Part shown: positions 17,568-26,287 of the stretch, one piece after another
How the letters are laid out: the number at the start of each line of letters is the position of its first letter
Numbering within the stretch: the stretch's first letter is position 1
Origin: Proteobacteria bacterium UBA2383
GTDB taxonomy: Bacteria > Pseudomonadota > Gammaproteobacteria > Competibacterales > Competibacteraceae
Direction: 5' to 3'
Assembly: GCA_002343485.1 (NCBI GenBank)
Contig: DDST01000106.1
Location: forward strand, 16,768 to 48,751
Length of the DNA: 31,984 nt
Position numbers and translations under genes: made by a program
The notes under the pieces: generated by a model
The model's database searches: none
What the model was told of the DNA's origin: nothing
What the model saw: the letters and a program-made list of their open reading frames with translations, nothing else

Positions 17568-17732
17568 ACCTATTCTCTCAGATAAATCAAAGGACTTGCT
17601 AACTTAGTCTTTGGAAGGAGAACAATTCTTACACTCAGGCGTAATCATTCAGTCCCCTTGCCCCTGCCACGGGGGCGAGAGCGAGGATGAGGGGGTCAGT
17701 TCTTGAAACCGCCGCCTTCATTTCCGGCCTCT

Positions 17733-17766
17733 CTCCCGCAAGCAGACGAGGGGCATGAACGGTTAC
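17733..17766 (+). repeat. Short dispersed repeat, copy 2 (GCATGAACGGTTAC)
   Basis: The 14-mer at 17753-17766 is identical to 6062-6075 and again follows a CTCTCCC...GAGGGG-type stretch. A second short duplication, TTACACTCAGGC, occurs at both ends of this gap (about 17629 and 17764). The gap 17568-17779 is otherwise non-coding. Confidence 0.5.
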
Positions 17767-17779
17767 ACTCAGGCTAATT

Positions 17780-18061
17780 TCAAGAAGCGCCCTGGACAAT
17801 GAGCCGGCGCTGCGCTTCAGCCTCATCCGTCGTTAGAGTGATACCAGTAGTATCCTGCCATTCGATGCCACCGCCACCGTATTCGACCGGCGTCAGATCG
17901 GTCTCCACGACGACAGGCAGGTAATCGATATCATAATAGGGATTAGGACCGCCTTCATCCTGAGGCTCACCGTAAAGATCCCAGCGAGGCCAGTTATCGG
18001 GGCTATCGGTGCCCGCGCGGGGAATAGCGCGGCGTTGATACAATGTATATTGCGTTTTCAT
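17780..18061 (-). CDS. Small conserved-looking protein of unknown function
   Basis: A 93-residue acidic, Pro/Gly/Tyr-rich protein with no membrane segment or signal peptide. Features include WPRWDLYGEP near the middle, PNPYYDIDYLP, and a C-terminal helix with TTDEAEAQRRL. I do not recognise a family. The ATG at 18061 is preferred because GAGAG lies upstream; an ATG nine codons earlier has no ribosome-binding site. It lies downstream of the isochorismatase-like gene (119-base gap) and upstream of arsS (212 bases) on the same strand, so any functional link is only positional. Confidence 0.6.
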   Translation of the reverse strand: MKTQYTLYQRRAIPRAGTDSPDNWPRWDLYGEPQDEGGPNPYYDIDYLPVVVETDLTPVEYGGGGIEWQDTTGITLTTDEAEAQRRLIVQGAS

Positions 18062-18179
18062 AGGCGGACTCTCGATCGTCATTGGCATTAGAAATGGGTC
18101 TAAAAATAGAAGAGAGGCCAGCGTCGAGGAAGTTTCCTTGGCGCTTGACTGAAACGGTTGTTACGAGAAAGCCTGTCAA

Positions 18180-18851
18180 TCAGAGTCCCATGATATACCG
18201 GAGCTCCTGGCTGGAAATCACATGGCAGTAAATCATGTTGATGATTTCCAGCTCCCGCTGATGGAGTTCATCGGTGCCTGCTGCACAACAATCGTCTACG
18301 ACGATCACGTTAAAACTCTCATCCGCCAGGCTGCGCACGGTAGACGAAACACATTGATCGGTAAAAATGCCGGTCATTACCACATTCCGAATGCCCATAT
18401 TGCTAAGAATCAGCCGCAAGTTGGTACCGGTCAGCGCACTGTCTGTAGTCTTGGTGACGACAATTTCTCCCGGCTTTGGCGCCAGATCATCGATCAACTG
18501 ACTCTCTTTACTGTCCTTTGGCAGCAGCAGGTTATTCCAACCGGGCTTTTTCTGGCTGAGAGAGCGATCGCGCCCATCGTTCAGCAGGCAAGCAATGCGG
18601 GCGTGGATAACATCGACGCCTTTGGCGCGGAAAGCATCCTGAAGCGCACAAGTGGCCGGAATGACGATCTCGCGCATGCGCTGCCGGAAAGGTTCCCAGC
18701 GCGCGGCCTCCACAGGATCGTTGGAGATCTGTGAATACGTGTTTTGCACATCGATGCTGAGCATGGCCGTCTCGGCCAGATTCAGAATCAAATCGTCAGG
18801 TTCGGGTGCACTCTCGTAGTAAAACGATCGGTAGGCCGTTTTCCAATTCAT
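18180..18851 (-). CDS. Isochorismatase-like cysteine hydrolase
   Basis: A 223-residue alpha/beta cysteine hydrolase with the family triad D34 (LSIDVQN), K134 (VVTKTTDSAL) and C167 (GIFTDQCVSSTVRSL). A cis-peptide region precedes the Cys as expected. The family includes biuret hydrolases, nicotinamidases, N-carbamoylsarcosine amidases and phenazine PhzD-like enzymes. The sequence fits the amidohydrolase branch that acts on ureido or carbamoyl compounds, but the substrate cannot be assigned. The length is normal. It stands alone at its 5' side; the 205-base gap to the next plus-strand gene contains the divergent promoters. Confidence 0.85.
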   Translation of the reverse strand: MNWKTAYRSFYYESAPEPDDLILNLAETAMLSIDVQNTYSQISNDPVEAARWEPFRQRMREIVIPATCALQDAFRAKGVDVIHARIACLLNDGRDRSLSQKKPGWNNLLLPKDSKESQLIDDLAPKPGEIVVTKTTDSALTGTNLRLILSNMGIRNVVMTGIFTDQCVSSTVRSLADESFNVIVVDDCCAAGTDELHQRELEIINMIYCHVISSQELRYIMGL

Positions 18852-19056
18852 GTCATTACTAGTCCGGCTAACGCATTTTAAGGAACCCGGCGGCTCACCA
18901 TCGAGTCACAGATCCAGGTTATCTCAGATTAGAATAGCCACCAAGAAATAGGACTGTCACGGCCCGATTTTCGGAAAAATACCTTTACCTCCAGTCTCTC
19001 TCCTACAAGACTAAAGAGAGTTTTTGTATAGACTCTCACCCTGGATTTAACAGCTT

Positions 19057-20358
19057 ATGCGTATTTTTTATATAATTTTCAAATTCTTATTTTATTCACT
19101 CATACTAAGCATTGTGCTCGGCCTACCTACCCTCCTCTGGCTGATGGTCGAAGAAAAACCTTGGGTCAATGAGCGGGATCAGCTTGCTGTAGAAGATGTC
19201 AAACGGGCCAAGCACCTGCTGCACGAGCTCGATCCTCGCCAGCTCAAGGATGGTGAAACCCGCCCGTTGACCTTGACCGAACGCGACGCCAGCCTGCTGG
19301 TTGATCAAATGCTGTCGCGATGGCCAAGCACTGCCCAGGTCAAGGCGCAGACCCGGTTTACCCTAGACCATGCGGAGATCAAAGCGACGCTGCCCCTTCC
19401 GGATAACCCGATAGGCCGCTATCTGAATGCGAGCGTACAACTCACGCCGGGCAAATCGGGACCGATCCTGACTGATGTTCAAATTGGGCGTCTGCCGATT
19501 CCCAATCGCGTACACAATTGGTTGATTGACTTCGCCAGCGCGTACTTGCAAGACCACCCGGCATACCAAGAACTGAAGCAGGCTTGGGCTACCCTCTCGG
19601 ACATCCAGATCGGCAATGGATCCGTGGCGGTCACCGTTCGTTATGATCAGGATCTGGCCCGCCGCCTGGAAGCCCGGGGGCGCGATTGGGTGTTTCCTAA
19701 AACCGACCGTATCCGCCTGGGTGTTTACAATGATGTCCTCATAGCGGCAACGCGGACACTGCGCAAGAACAGTTCACTGGTGTTTCTGTTGAAACCGCTG
19801 TTCGCGCGTGCTGCCGAGCGCACCGCGCAGGGGGGTAATCCGGTTGAAGAGAATCGCGCGGTACTGGTCGCTCTGGCGCTCTATCTATCCGGTAAAGACC
19901 CAACGCGCTTGCTAGGCGAGAAATACAATGCCCCGGCCTCCATTCACCCGACTCTAGCGGGGCGCGGCGATCTCGCTCAGCATTTTTCCATTTCTGCCGC
20001 CCTTGCCGGCATCGCAAACAGCCATATTGCGAATGTCATCGGTGTATTCAAAGAAGTCCAGGACGCGCAAGGCGGCTCTGGCTTCAGTTTTGCCGATCTG
20101 ACCGCTGATCGCGCCGGTGTACGGTTTGCCGAACAAGCCATCCGATCGGCAGCCTCAGCCCAGGATGTGCAACAGCGAGTTATTTCGCTGAATATCGAAT
20201 CTGCCATCATGCCATCCATCACCGCCTTGCCTGAAGGGTTGCAGGACCCCGAATTTCGCCGCCGCTTTGAGCGGCGCGACAGTGCAGCGTACAACGTGGT
20301 CAAAGATGAAATCGAACGCCGCCTCGATCAGTGCAGCTTCTATCGTCCCGCGTCTTGA
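19057..20358 (+). CDS. Membrane-anchored protein of unknown function
   Basis: A 433-residue protein with one N-terminal membrane helix (about 5-31) and a large soluble part, probably periplasmic. I do not recognise a family. The middle contains beta-rich stretches (VKAQTRFTLDHAEIKATLPL, then LNASVQLTPGKSGPILTDVQ) and two internal helical regions. No catalytic motif stands out. The C-terminus has FADLTADRAGVRFAEQAI, with regularly placed Ala and Arg. There is no clear Shine-Dalgarno before the ATG. It lies 63 bases upstream of queF on the same strand, so co-transcription is possible. Confidence 0.8.
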   Translation: MRIFYIIFKFLFYSLILSIVLGLPTLLWLMVEEKPWVNERDQLAVEDVKRAKHLLHELDPRQLKDGETRPLTLTERDASLLVDQMLSRWPSTAQVKAQTRFTLDHAEIKATLPLPDNPIGRYLNASVQLTPGKSGPILTDVQIGRLPIPNRVHNWLIDFASAYLQDHPAYQELKQAWATLSDIQIGNGSVAVTVRYDQDLARRLEARGRDWVFPKTDRIRLGVYNDVLIAATRTLRKNSSLVFLLKPLFARAAERTAQGGNPVEENRAVLVALALYLSGKDPTRLLGEKYNAPASIHPTLAGRGDLAQHFSISAALAGIANSHIANVIGVFKEVQDAQGGSGFSFADLTADRAGVRFAEQAIRSAASAQDVQQRVISLNIESAIMPSITALPEGLQDPEFRRRFERRDSAAYNVVKDEIERRLDQCSFYRPAS

Positions 20359-20421
20359 TAAGCGAACCCTGCTGCATCGCCGCGCCATGAATTTGCCTAT
20401 TTCCAACAACTGGATCTACCT

Positions 20422-20841
20422 ATGTCTGACTCTAACACCGCCGGCCTGACCCTATTGGGCGGATCGCAAACCGAGTACCCCCACGAGTACGCTCCACACG
20501 TCCTGGAGCGATTTGCCAACCGCTATCCTCAACACGCATATCTCGTGGAACTCGACTGCCCGGAATTCACCTGTCTATGTCCGGTCACCGGCCAACCTGA
20601 TCTAGCCCGGATCACCATCCGTTACAGTCCATGCGGCTGGCTGGTGGAATCGAAATCGTTAAAGCTGTATCTGTTCAGTTTTCGCAATCAAGGCTCCTTC
20701 AGCGAAGACAGCATCAACCGCATCGCCGCTGACTTGTTTGCGCTGTTGCACCCGCGCTGGCTGGAAGTCCGCGGTGATTTCGCGCCGCGTGGCGGCATCG
20801 CCATCAAGCCCAGCGTGCGGCTCGATGGCGCGCCGGAATGA
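20422..20841 (+). CDS. queF: NADPH-dependent 7-cyano-7-deazaguanine reductase, short form QueF
   Basis: QueF reduces preQ0 to preQ1 in queuosine tRNA modification. The 139-residue protein is the unimodular form. The catalytic Cys lies in CLCPVTGQPD (C53, D60), and the family signature ESKSLKLY is at 76-83, followed by FSFRNQGSF. The length matches the single-domain T-fold enzymes rather than the ~280-residue E. coli type. The next gene, queC, overlaps its stop by four bases, which places consecutive pathway steps in one translational unit. Confidence 0.96.
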   Translation: MSDSNTAGLTLLGGSQTEYPHEYAPHVLERFANRYPQHAYLVELDCPEFTCLCPVTGQPDLARITIRYSPCGWLVESKSLKLYLFSFRNQGSFSEDSINRIAADLFALLHPRWLEVRGDFAPRGGIAIKPSVRLDGAPE

Positions 20842-21548
20842 CCGAAGAGACGAAGATGAGCCAAGCCCTGGTTGTCCTATCCGGCGGACAAGATTCCACA
20901 ACGTGCCTGTATTGGGCGCTGGATCGTTTCGGTGCCGGGCAGGTCGAAGCGGTAACATTTGATTATGGCCAGCGGCATCGTATCGAATTGGACTGCGCGG
21001 CACGGATCGCCGCCCAGGCAGGCACGCCGCAAACGGTGTTGCCCATCGATACCTTTGCCGTCTTAGGCGGCAATGCGCTTACTGAGAGTGGTATCGCCGT
21101 CCAAGCTGGCGTGGATGCACAAACCCGATTACCGAATACCTTTGTTCCCGGCCGCAATTTGATCTTCTTGACCTTCGCCGCCGCCTTGGCCTACCAGCGA
21201 GGTTTCCGCAACGTGGTGACCGGTGTAACCCAAACTGACTACAGCGGTTATCCCGATTGCCGGCAAGCGGCAATCCAGGCCTTGGAACAAACACTTCGGC
21301 TGGGAATGGAGTATGCGATCACGATTCACACGCCGTTAATGTTCAAATCCAAGGCCGATACCGTGCGATTGGCCCGTGTTTTAGGGGCCTTACCGGCGCT
21401 AGCGGATACCCATACCTGCTATAACGGTGTTCAGCCGCCTTGCGGCGAGTGTCCGGCTTGCCGGTTGCGCGCACAAGGCTTCGCCGAGGCCGGGATCATC
21501 GATCCGCTGATCGAACGGTTTCAGCATCCCGCTGCTCCCTATTCTTAA
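20838..21548 (+). CDS. queC: 7-cyano-7-deazaguanine synthase QueC
   Basis: QueC converts 7-carboxy-7-deazaguanine to preQ0 with ATP and ammonia. The 236-residue protein has the PP-loop SGGQDS (15-20), PGRNLIFLTFAAALAY and the QTDYSGYPDCR segment. Near the C-terminus is a zinc-binding set (CYNGVQPPCGECPACRLR). The ATG used overlaps the queF stop (ATGA). An ATG six codons later (MSQALVV) has a purine-rich GAAGAGACGAAG before it and could be the true start. queD and queE are not in the window. Confidence 0.96.
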   Translation: MTEETKMSQALVVLSGGQDSTTCLYWALDRFGAGQVEAVTFDYGQRHRIELDCAARIAAQAGTPQTVLPIDTFAVLGGNALTESGIAVQAGVDAQTRLPNTFVPGRNLIFLTFAAALAYQRGFRNVVTGVTQTDYSGYPDCRQAAIQALEQTLRLGMEYAITIHTPLMFKSKADTVRLARVLGALPALADTHTCYNGVQPPCGECPACRLRAQGFAEAGIIDPLIERFQHPAAPYS

Positions 21549-21636
21549 AGGATACAGCCCAGTCCTATTTTGCCAGATCACCCATCCAACATTACTCATT
21601 AAGCGGCTAATTAGCGGGCAAGTCTGATGATTAATC

Positions 21637-22527
21637 CTATGCCGCGACCGCGTCCGGCGTCGTCAGTTTTTCCCGCAGCAGCGCTGTGAAGGCTTCCCGC
21701 GCTGGATAGTGCGACCGGTCGCACCGCCAGACCAGCAGGGTTTCAGCGTGGGCTACCCCAGGCGGTGTGGGATGCACACGGATCGTGCCTGCGGCCAGAT
21801 GCACATCGAGCACCGAACGCGGCAACAAGCTAAAACCCATGCCGGCAGCGACGCAACCAATGATCGCTTCAAAAGCGCCAAATTCGTTGATCCGGCTGAT
21901 GGTAATTCCTGCACTGCGTAGCCAGTCGACCAATCGCTGGCGGTAACTGCATCCCTCGCGGAACGTGCAAATTGACACGGTGTCGAGCTGACGCAGATCG
22001 GCGACAACCGGGTAATCGGCAGCGCTTACCAGCACCAGCTCCTCGATGACCGCAACGGTAACCGCCAATTCCGGGTGATGCACCGGTGCAGCCACCAGCG
22101 CCAGGTCGATACGGTGACGTAGCACATCCTGCAAAAGTTGCTGGGTTGGCGCCGCTTGCAGGCGCAGATCCACCTCTGGGTAGCGGCGGCGAAATGCCGC
22201 CAGCAACACTGGCAGACGAGCGGCAGCGGTGGTCTCCATGGAACCCAGACGCAGCAATCCCTTGGGAGCGTCAAAGGTGCGAATTGCCTCTCGTGCTTCC
22301 TCGGCCAGCGTCAGCAAGCGTTCAGCATAGTCCAGCAACAGCCGGCCCGCCGGGGTGATGACCAACCGGCGATTGATGCGATCAAACAGCGCGATATCCA
22401 GCAACGCCTCCAACTGGCGGATGCGAGTGGTGACATTGGATTGCACCGTATGCAAGCGCTCGGCGGCGTGCGTCACACTCCCCTCTTCGGCGACGGCGCG
22501 GAAAACACGCAAGGCAGCAAGATCCAT
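21637..22527 (-). CDS. LysR-family transcriptional regulator
   Basis: A 296-residue LTTR. The N-terminal winged helix-turn-helix (about 1-60) reads ALRVFRAVAEEGSVTHAAERL, then VQSNVTTRIRQLE. The effector-binding domain occupies about 88-290. It is divergently transcribed from an MFS transporter gene, the usual arrangement for an LTTR that controls its neighbour and itself. A perfect 14-bp palindrome lies 20 bases upstream of its start and is a likely operator. The effector is unknown; the neighbours suggest an exported or catabolised small organic compound. Confidence 0.93.
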   Translation of the reverse strand: MDLAALRVFRAVAEEGSVTHAAERLHTVQSNVTTRIRQLEALLDIALFDRINRRLVITPAGRLLLDYAERLLTLAEEAREAIRTFDAPKGLLRLGSMETTAAARLPVLLAAFRRRYPEVDLRLQAAPTQQLLQDVLRHRIDLALVAAPVHHPELAVTVAVIEELVLVSAADYPVVADLRQLDTVSICTFREGCSYRQRLVDWLRSAGITISRINEFGAFEAIIGCVAAGMGFSLLPRSVLDVHLAAGTIRVHPTPPGVAHAETLLVWRCDRSHYPAREAFTALLREKLTTPDAVAA

Positions 22528-22547
22528 GATGTTCTCTCCAAGAGATG

Positions 22548-22561
22548 GATTTGATCAAATC
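22548..22561. promoter_or_regulatory. Probable LysR operator palindrome
   Basis: GATTTGATCAAATC is a perfect palindrome in the 107-base gap between the divergent LysR and MFS genes. It includes the T-N11-A pattern of LTTR binding sites. Its position next to the regulator start would also allow autorepression. Confidence 0.55.
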
Positions 22562-22634
22562 AATTCATTTTACGCGAATAATGGCCGGGCGCTACCGTAG
22601 GCAGCATCGCCAACGCGCTTAGGAAATCACCATC

Positions 22635-23837
22635 ATGAATACCCGCTGTTTGCCTTCAGCCCCTGACCGGACCCCATCACCGGCTATCATCGCAGTTGCT
22701 GGATTGTTCGTGCTGGCGTTGGCGATGGGCATTGGCCGTTTCGCCTTCACAGCCCTGCTGCCTCTGGCTAGGGAACAAGGTTTGCTGACCTTAAGTTCGG
22801 CGGGCTGGCTAGCGGCGGTCAATTATGGCGGCTATCTGGCAGGAGCCTTATGGGTCGTGCGCAGCCGCTCGGCACACGCGGCGCAACGCCTGGGAGCAGG
22901 ATTGGTTTTCAGTGTCGTCACAACGCTGGCGATGGGTTGGGACCTCGGCTTGGCGGGATGGATGATAGCCCGGTTTATCGCAGGTGTGGCCAGCGCCTGG
23001 GTTTACATCTATGCAACCGGGATCATGTTGCGCGCCCTGGTTCATGCACATGCCAGCGGTTGGAGCGCCTTGCATTATCCGGGGGTCGGTGCAGGCATCA
23101 CCTTTTCCGCGTGCGTCGCTCAAATCTTGCTTGATCAGGGCATGGCAACCGCTTGGGGCTGGTGGATACTCGGTGGTAGCGCAGCGCTGGTGGGGCTACC
23201 GGCGGCTGTCGTGCTGATCCGGGCCGAATCATCAGTTGCAGCGGCGCATTCTGCACCGGCTAGCGCGGATCATGGCGCAGCAATCCACCCGCCCTTAAGC
23301 TGGATGGCGGCGGCTTACGGCTTGGCTGGTTTTGGCTACATCGTCAACGCTACTTTTTTGCCCGCCTTACTGCGCGGGCAGCCGGGTGTCGCCGATGCAG
23401 CATTGACCGGCTGGCTGGTGGCCGGGTTGGCCGCATTGCCAGCGACGGCATTGTGGGTTCGCCTTGGGTTCCGGATAGGCGCTTATCCGGCCTTGATCGC
23501 CTGCACCCTGCTCGAAGCCGCTGGCGTTGCGTTGCCGGTCCTCTGGCCAGGGCAGCATCTCACCGCCTTGGCCGGTGCGGCGTTGCTGGGCGGCACATTC
23601 ATGGGGATCGCTGGCTTGGCCCAGTGGCTGGCGCGGGTGCCCGACCCGCAAGCGACCAGCCGGCGCATTGGGTTCGTCACCGCCTGCTATGGCATCGGCC
23701 AAATCGCCGGGCCGCTGGCAACTTCGGGGTTAGCCCAAGGTGATGATCTGACTGTACCGGTGTTGCTGGCAGCAGGCGCCCTGGTCCTGAGCGCAGGTTT
23801 GTTCGAAGTGTCCCGGCGCGTCGAGCGCCTGGCTTAA
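22635..23837 (+). CDS. YbfB/YjiJ-family MFS transporter
   Basis: A 400-residue inner-membrane protein with about 12 hydrophobic helices. The N-terminal LALAMGIGRFAFTALLPLAREQG and SSAGWLAAVNYGGYLAGAL are typical of the YbfB/YjiJ branch of the major facilitator superfamily. The substrate is not established. A ribosome-binding site (AGGAAA) precedes the ATG. It is divergent from a LysR regulator and followed after 25 bases by a 4-oxalocrotonate tautomerase-like gene, probably in one operon under that regulator. Confidence 0.9.
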   Translation: MNTRCLPSAPDRTPSPAIIAVAGLFVLALAMGIGRFAFTALLPLAREQGLLTLSSAGWLAAVNYGGYLAGALWVVRSRSAHAAQRLGAGLVFSVVTTLAMGWDLGLAGWMIARFIAGVASAWVYIYATGIMLRALVHAHASGWSALHYPGVGAGITFSACVAQILLDQGMATAWGWWILGGSAALVGLPAAVVLIRAESSVAAAHSAPASADHGAAIHPPLSWMAAAYGLAGFGYIVNATFLPALLRGQPGVADAALTGWLVAGLAALPATALWVRLGFRIGAYPALIACTLLEAAGVALPVLWPGQHLTALAGAALLGGTFMGIAGLAQWLARVPDPQATSRRIGFVTACYGIGQIAGPLATSGLAQGDDLTVPVLLAAGALVLSAGLFEVSRRVERLA

Positions 23838-23862
23838 ATCTCAATTTGGAGGAAAACAACCG

Positions 23863-24066
23863 ATGCCTTACGTCAATATCAAGATTACCCGCGAAGGCGC
23901 TACCGCAGCGCAGAAAGCCCAGCTGATCGCGGGCGTGACCGGATTACTGCGCGAGGTATTGAACAAGAACCCAGCTACCACGATGGTCGTGATCGACGAA
24001 GTGGATACCGATAACTGGGGGATGGGCGGCGAGACGGTGACAGTGCGGCGCGCGCGCGGGTACTGA
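23863..24066 (+). CDS. 4-oxalocrotonate tautomerase-like protein
   Basis: A 67-residue protein of the 4-OT subgroup of the tautomerase superfamily. The second residue is Pro, which becomes the catalytic N-terminal Pro1 after Met removal (MPYVNIKITREG). The C-terminal VVIDEVDTDNWGMGGETV fits the family, and the length is normal. A strong GGAGGA lies upstream. It follows the MFS gene closely, consistent with an LTTR-controlled unit for handling an unsaturated or dicarbonyl compound; the substrate is unknown. Confidence 0.92.
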   Translation: MPYVNIKITREGATAAQKAQLIAGVTGLLREVLNKNPATTMVVIDEVDTDNWGMGGETVTVRRARGY

Positions 24067-24144
24067 ACCCGGCTTTATCCGCTTTTTGAACGTTTCCTTG
24101 CATGCATTGATCCGGGAAGCACGCGTGTGGTGACCGCCGGCACG

Positions 24145-24873
24145 CTAGCGTCCCCCTAGGATCTCCTTCATCACCTGCGCGAGGCCGGCAAAGGCCTGCG
24201 CACCATCGCCAATGAACGTCGACCCATGCATCGTTGCCAAGGTACGGGGTTTGAGTGCTGCCAATCGTTGCAGCGTCTGCTCTGTATAAGGTGTATAGGG
24301 TAAATAGTTCGCAAAGGGTCCCTGCTGATAGCTGACCAACGTCCGTTTGCAGCGATCGACCACATCCGTGCGGGTACGAGGCTCGACATCCCCCTCCTGG
24401 TGAAACAGATCGGAACACAATAGGGTTCCCTGGGTTTCCTCAAACAGGAGGCTCGCCTCCCAGCAATGAGGCACATGCGGAGTTTGGAGAAAGCGGAAGC
24501 GATACTTTCCGGTACAAAGCTGTTCCCCATCTGCCAGGGCTTGCGCTGGGCGGCAAGCGACGACATCGTCGACACTTACAAGTTTTGCAACGAGACTACA
24601 TATAGCTGTCGCAGACGGTGCGAGCGTCTGCCATTCCATGAGGGCGCCGCATTCATCAGCCTCGAAATGACTAAAACCAATCCATCGGATGCTAGAGGGT
24701 GCTAATAACGATGCCACCGCATCCCGCACAACCGGAAACAATCCTTTCATGCCCGTGTGAAACAGAAGAGGCTGTTCGTCGCGCACGAGGAATTGATTAA
24801 ATTGAAGATTCACCTCAGGAATAAATGTGGAGATGCGATACATATCAGGGGCAATTTCTGTGATCTGGGTCAT
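24145..24873 (-). CDS. MBL-fold metallo-hydrolase/oxidoreductase-like protein
   Basis: A 242-residue metallo-beta-lactamase-fold protein resembling the diiron domain of flavodiiron (ODP) proteins. The metal motif is H69-x-E71-x-D73-E74 (SHFEADECG); in flavodiiron proteins the last position is usually His. Further ligands are likely in [10 protein letters not shown] (H133 or H136), D155 ([10 protein letters not shown]) and MHGSTF near the C-terminus. No flavodoxin or rubredoxin domain is attached. GAGGAAA precedes the ATG. It lies 87 bases after a tautomerase gene on the same strand. A role in O2, NO or peroxide handling is possible but not shown. Confidence 0.82.
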   Translation of the reverse strand: MTQITEIAPDMYRISTFIPEVNLQFNQFLVRDEQPLLFHTGMKGLFPVVRDAVASLLAPSSIRWIGFSHFEADECGALMEWQTLAPSATAICSLVAKLVSVDDVVACRPAQALADGEQLCTGKYRFRFLQTPHVPHCWEASLLFEETQGTLLCSDLFHQEGDVEPRTRTDVVDRCKRTLVSYQQGPFANYLPYTPYTEQTLQRLAALKPRTLATMHGSTFIGDGAQAFAGLAQVMKEILGGR

Positions 24874-24960
24874 TTCTTTTCCTCAGGATAAAATGATCCA
24901 TAAATCGCCTGCTGTAGGCGGGTCTGCCTGATGAAAATGTCAGGGCTATACGTATGTACG

Positions 24961-25350
24961 TTAGACATTGACTTTGTAGCTAAGCGCCAGCTCATCACCT
25001 GACTTACCGCGGATGCCCCAGTTTTCCTTTGGCGTTTCGAAAATGGTGATTTCGACATCTTGGGGTGCAATGCCGCATGTTTGCTCAATGTTCCGGAACA
25101 GGGCACGCACCAAGGACTTTTTAGCTTCGGCTGTGCGGCCTTCAAACATTGAAATTTCGACGATGGTGTACGAGGCAGTTCTGTCTTGAGGAACGATAAA
25201 ATTCTCCGCTTCAAGGCTGATGAACCGTTGAAACTTCTTCTCCGGCGGATAGCTCAGCGCCTCAACAACCGCTCGATGTATCGCCTCAGACAGCGTACCC
25301 CGATGACGCTCAATCGAGGCGCGAAGCCCGTAGATCTTGACTTGGGCCAT
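24961..25350 (-). CDS. Tautomerase-family protein
   Basis: A 129-residue protein of the longer tautomerase group. The segments YTIVEISMFEGR, the central SLVRALF and the C-terminal DVEITIFETPKENWGIRGKSGDEL fit this family. The second residue is Ala, not the Pro that serves as catalytic base in classical 4-OT enzymes, so canonical tautomerase activity is doubtful; the MAQVKIYG start looks like a genuine family start. A GGAGGA sits almost directly before the ATG. It is the second tautomerase-like gene within 1.5 kb, on the opposite strand to the first. Confidence 0.85.
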   Translation of the reverse strand: MAQVKIYGLRASIERHRGTLSEAIHRAVVEALSYPPEKKFQRFISLEAENFIVPQDRTASYTIVEISMFEGRTAEAKKSLVRALFRNIEQTCGIAPQDVEITIFETPKENWGIRGKSGDELALSYKVNV

Positions 25351-25435
25351 TCCTCCACCCTCCTTATTCTTTCACAGCCCGCACGCCCACAATAGATGCG
25401 CGCTTGCGAGCGTTCTGATGGCGCGTTTCATGACT

Positions 25436-26284
25436 TTACTCACAATAGGCGGCTTCTCTTGCCAATATGGCATGTTTGCGTCTTTCACCCCAGCGATAAC
25501 CGCCAAGCTCACCGGTCTGCTTCAGCACCCGATGGCAAGGAATAATGAGCGCGACAGGATTAGAGCCTATTGCCGTACCCACTGCACGAGATGCTTTGGG
25601 ATGGCCCATTGTATGCGCGATGCCACGGTAAGATGTGACTTCTCCTGGCTGTAATTTCAGCAATGCCCGCCATACATTAAGCTGAAAATTGGTGCCGCGC
25701 ACCCACAATGACAAAGGCGCAGTATGGGTATGCTGCTGTGAAAACAGCAAGTTGATGATTCTTGCAGTTTGAGCGTTATCTTCCCGGATGTCCGCATTGC
25801 TCCAGCTTCGCGTCAAACGGTGAAGGGGTTCTTCCGTTGCAGTGCGGTCAACAAAATCAAACTGGCATATGCCTCGTGATGTTTGTGCGACAAAAGCCAA
25901 ACCATAGGGAGTTTCGTGATAGCCAAACACAATGATCAGATCTTGTCCTTTTTGCCGATACTCTGAAGGTGTAACCGCTTCTATTTGCACAAAATGATCA
26001 TACAACCGCGAACTACTACTCAATCCCACTTCGTAACTGGCGCTCAGTGCCGAAAGGCGGTGCTCTTGAAGCAACTGCTTTGCCCGTTCCAGCGTTAACA
26101 CTTGTAAATACCGCTTTGGTGTAACACCCGCCCAGCGGCTGAATAACCGCTGAAAATGATATTCACTCAAATGTACTTGAGCAGCCACCTCTGCCAGCGT
26201 TGGCTGTTTACCCGCATGGCTGCGAATAAAATCAATGGCGTGAGCAATCCGCTCATAATCATCAGACATGCTGAATGAGTCCAT
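25436..26284 (-). CDS. AraC-type HTH fused to O6-methylguanine-DNA methyltransferase (Ada-like, lacking AdaA N-domain)
   Basis: A 282-residue fusion. Residues ~8-105 are an AraC helix-turn-helix domain (IDFIRSHAGKQPTLAEVAAQ, then HLSEYHFQRLFSRWAGVTPK). Residues ~115-282 are the Ogt suicide methyltransferase with the active-site IPCHR (C250) and GYRWG loop. The N-terminal methyl-phosphotriester Cys4 domain of E. coli Ada is absent, so direct methyl sensing by that route cannot occur. It should repair O6-alkylguanine and may regulate alkylation genes. The ATG starts 3 bases after the stop of an upstream gene remnant. A second in-frame ATG five codons in is also possible. Confidence 0.9.
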   Translation of the reverse strand: MDSFSMSDDYERIAHAIDFIRSHAGKQPTLAEVAAQVHLSEYHFQRLFSRWAGVTPKRYLQVLTLERAKQLLQEHRLSALSASYEVGLSSSSRLYDHFVQIEAVTPSEYRQKGQDLIIVFGYHETPYGLAFVAQTSRGICQFDFVDRTATEEPLHRLTRSWSNADIREDNAQTARIINLLFSQQHTHTAPLSLWVRGTNFQLNVWRALLKLQPGEVTSYRGIAHTMGHPKASRAVGTAIGSNPVALIIPCHRVLKQTGELGGYRWGERRKHAILAREAAYCE

Positions 26285-26287
26285 TAC

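Noticed and set aside
24961..25350. Tautomerase pseudogene because the catalytic Pro is Ala
   Set aside because: The frame is intact, the start has a strong ribosome-binding site and the rest of the protein is well conserved, so it looks like a natural family variant.
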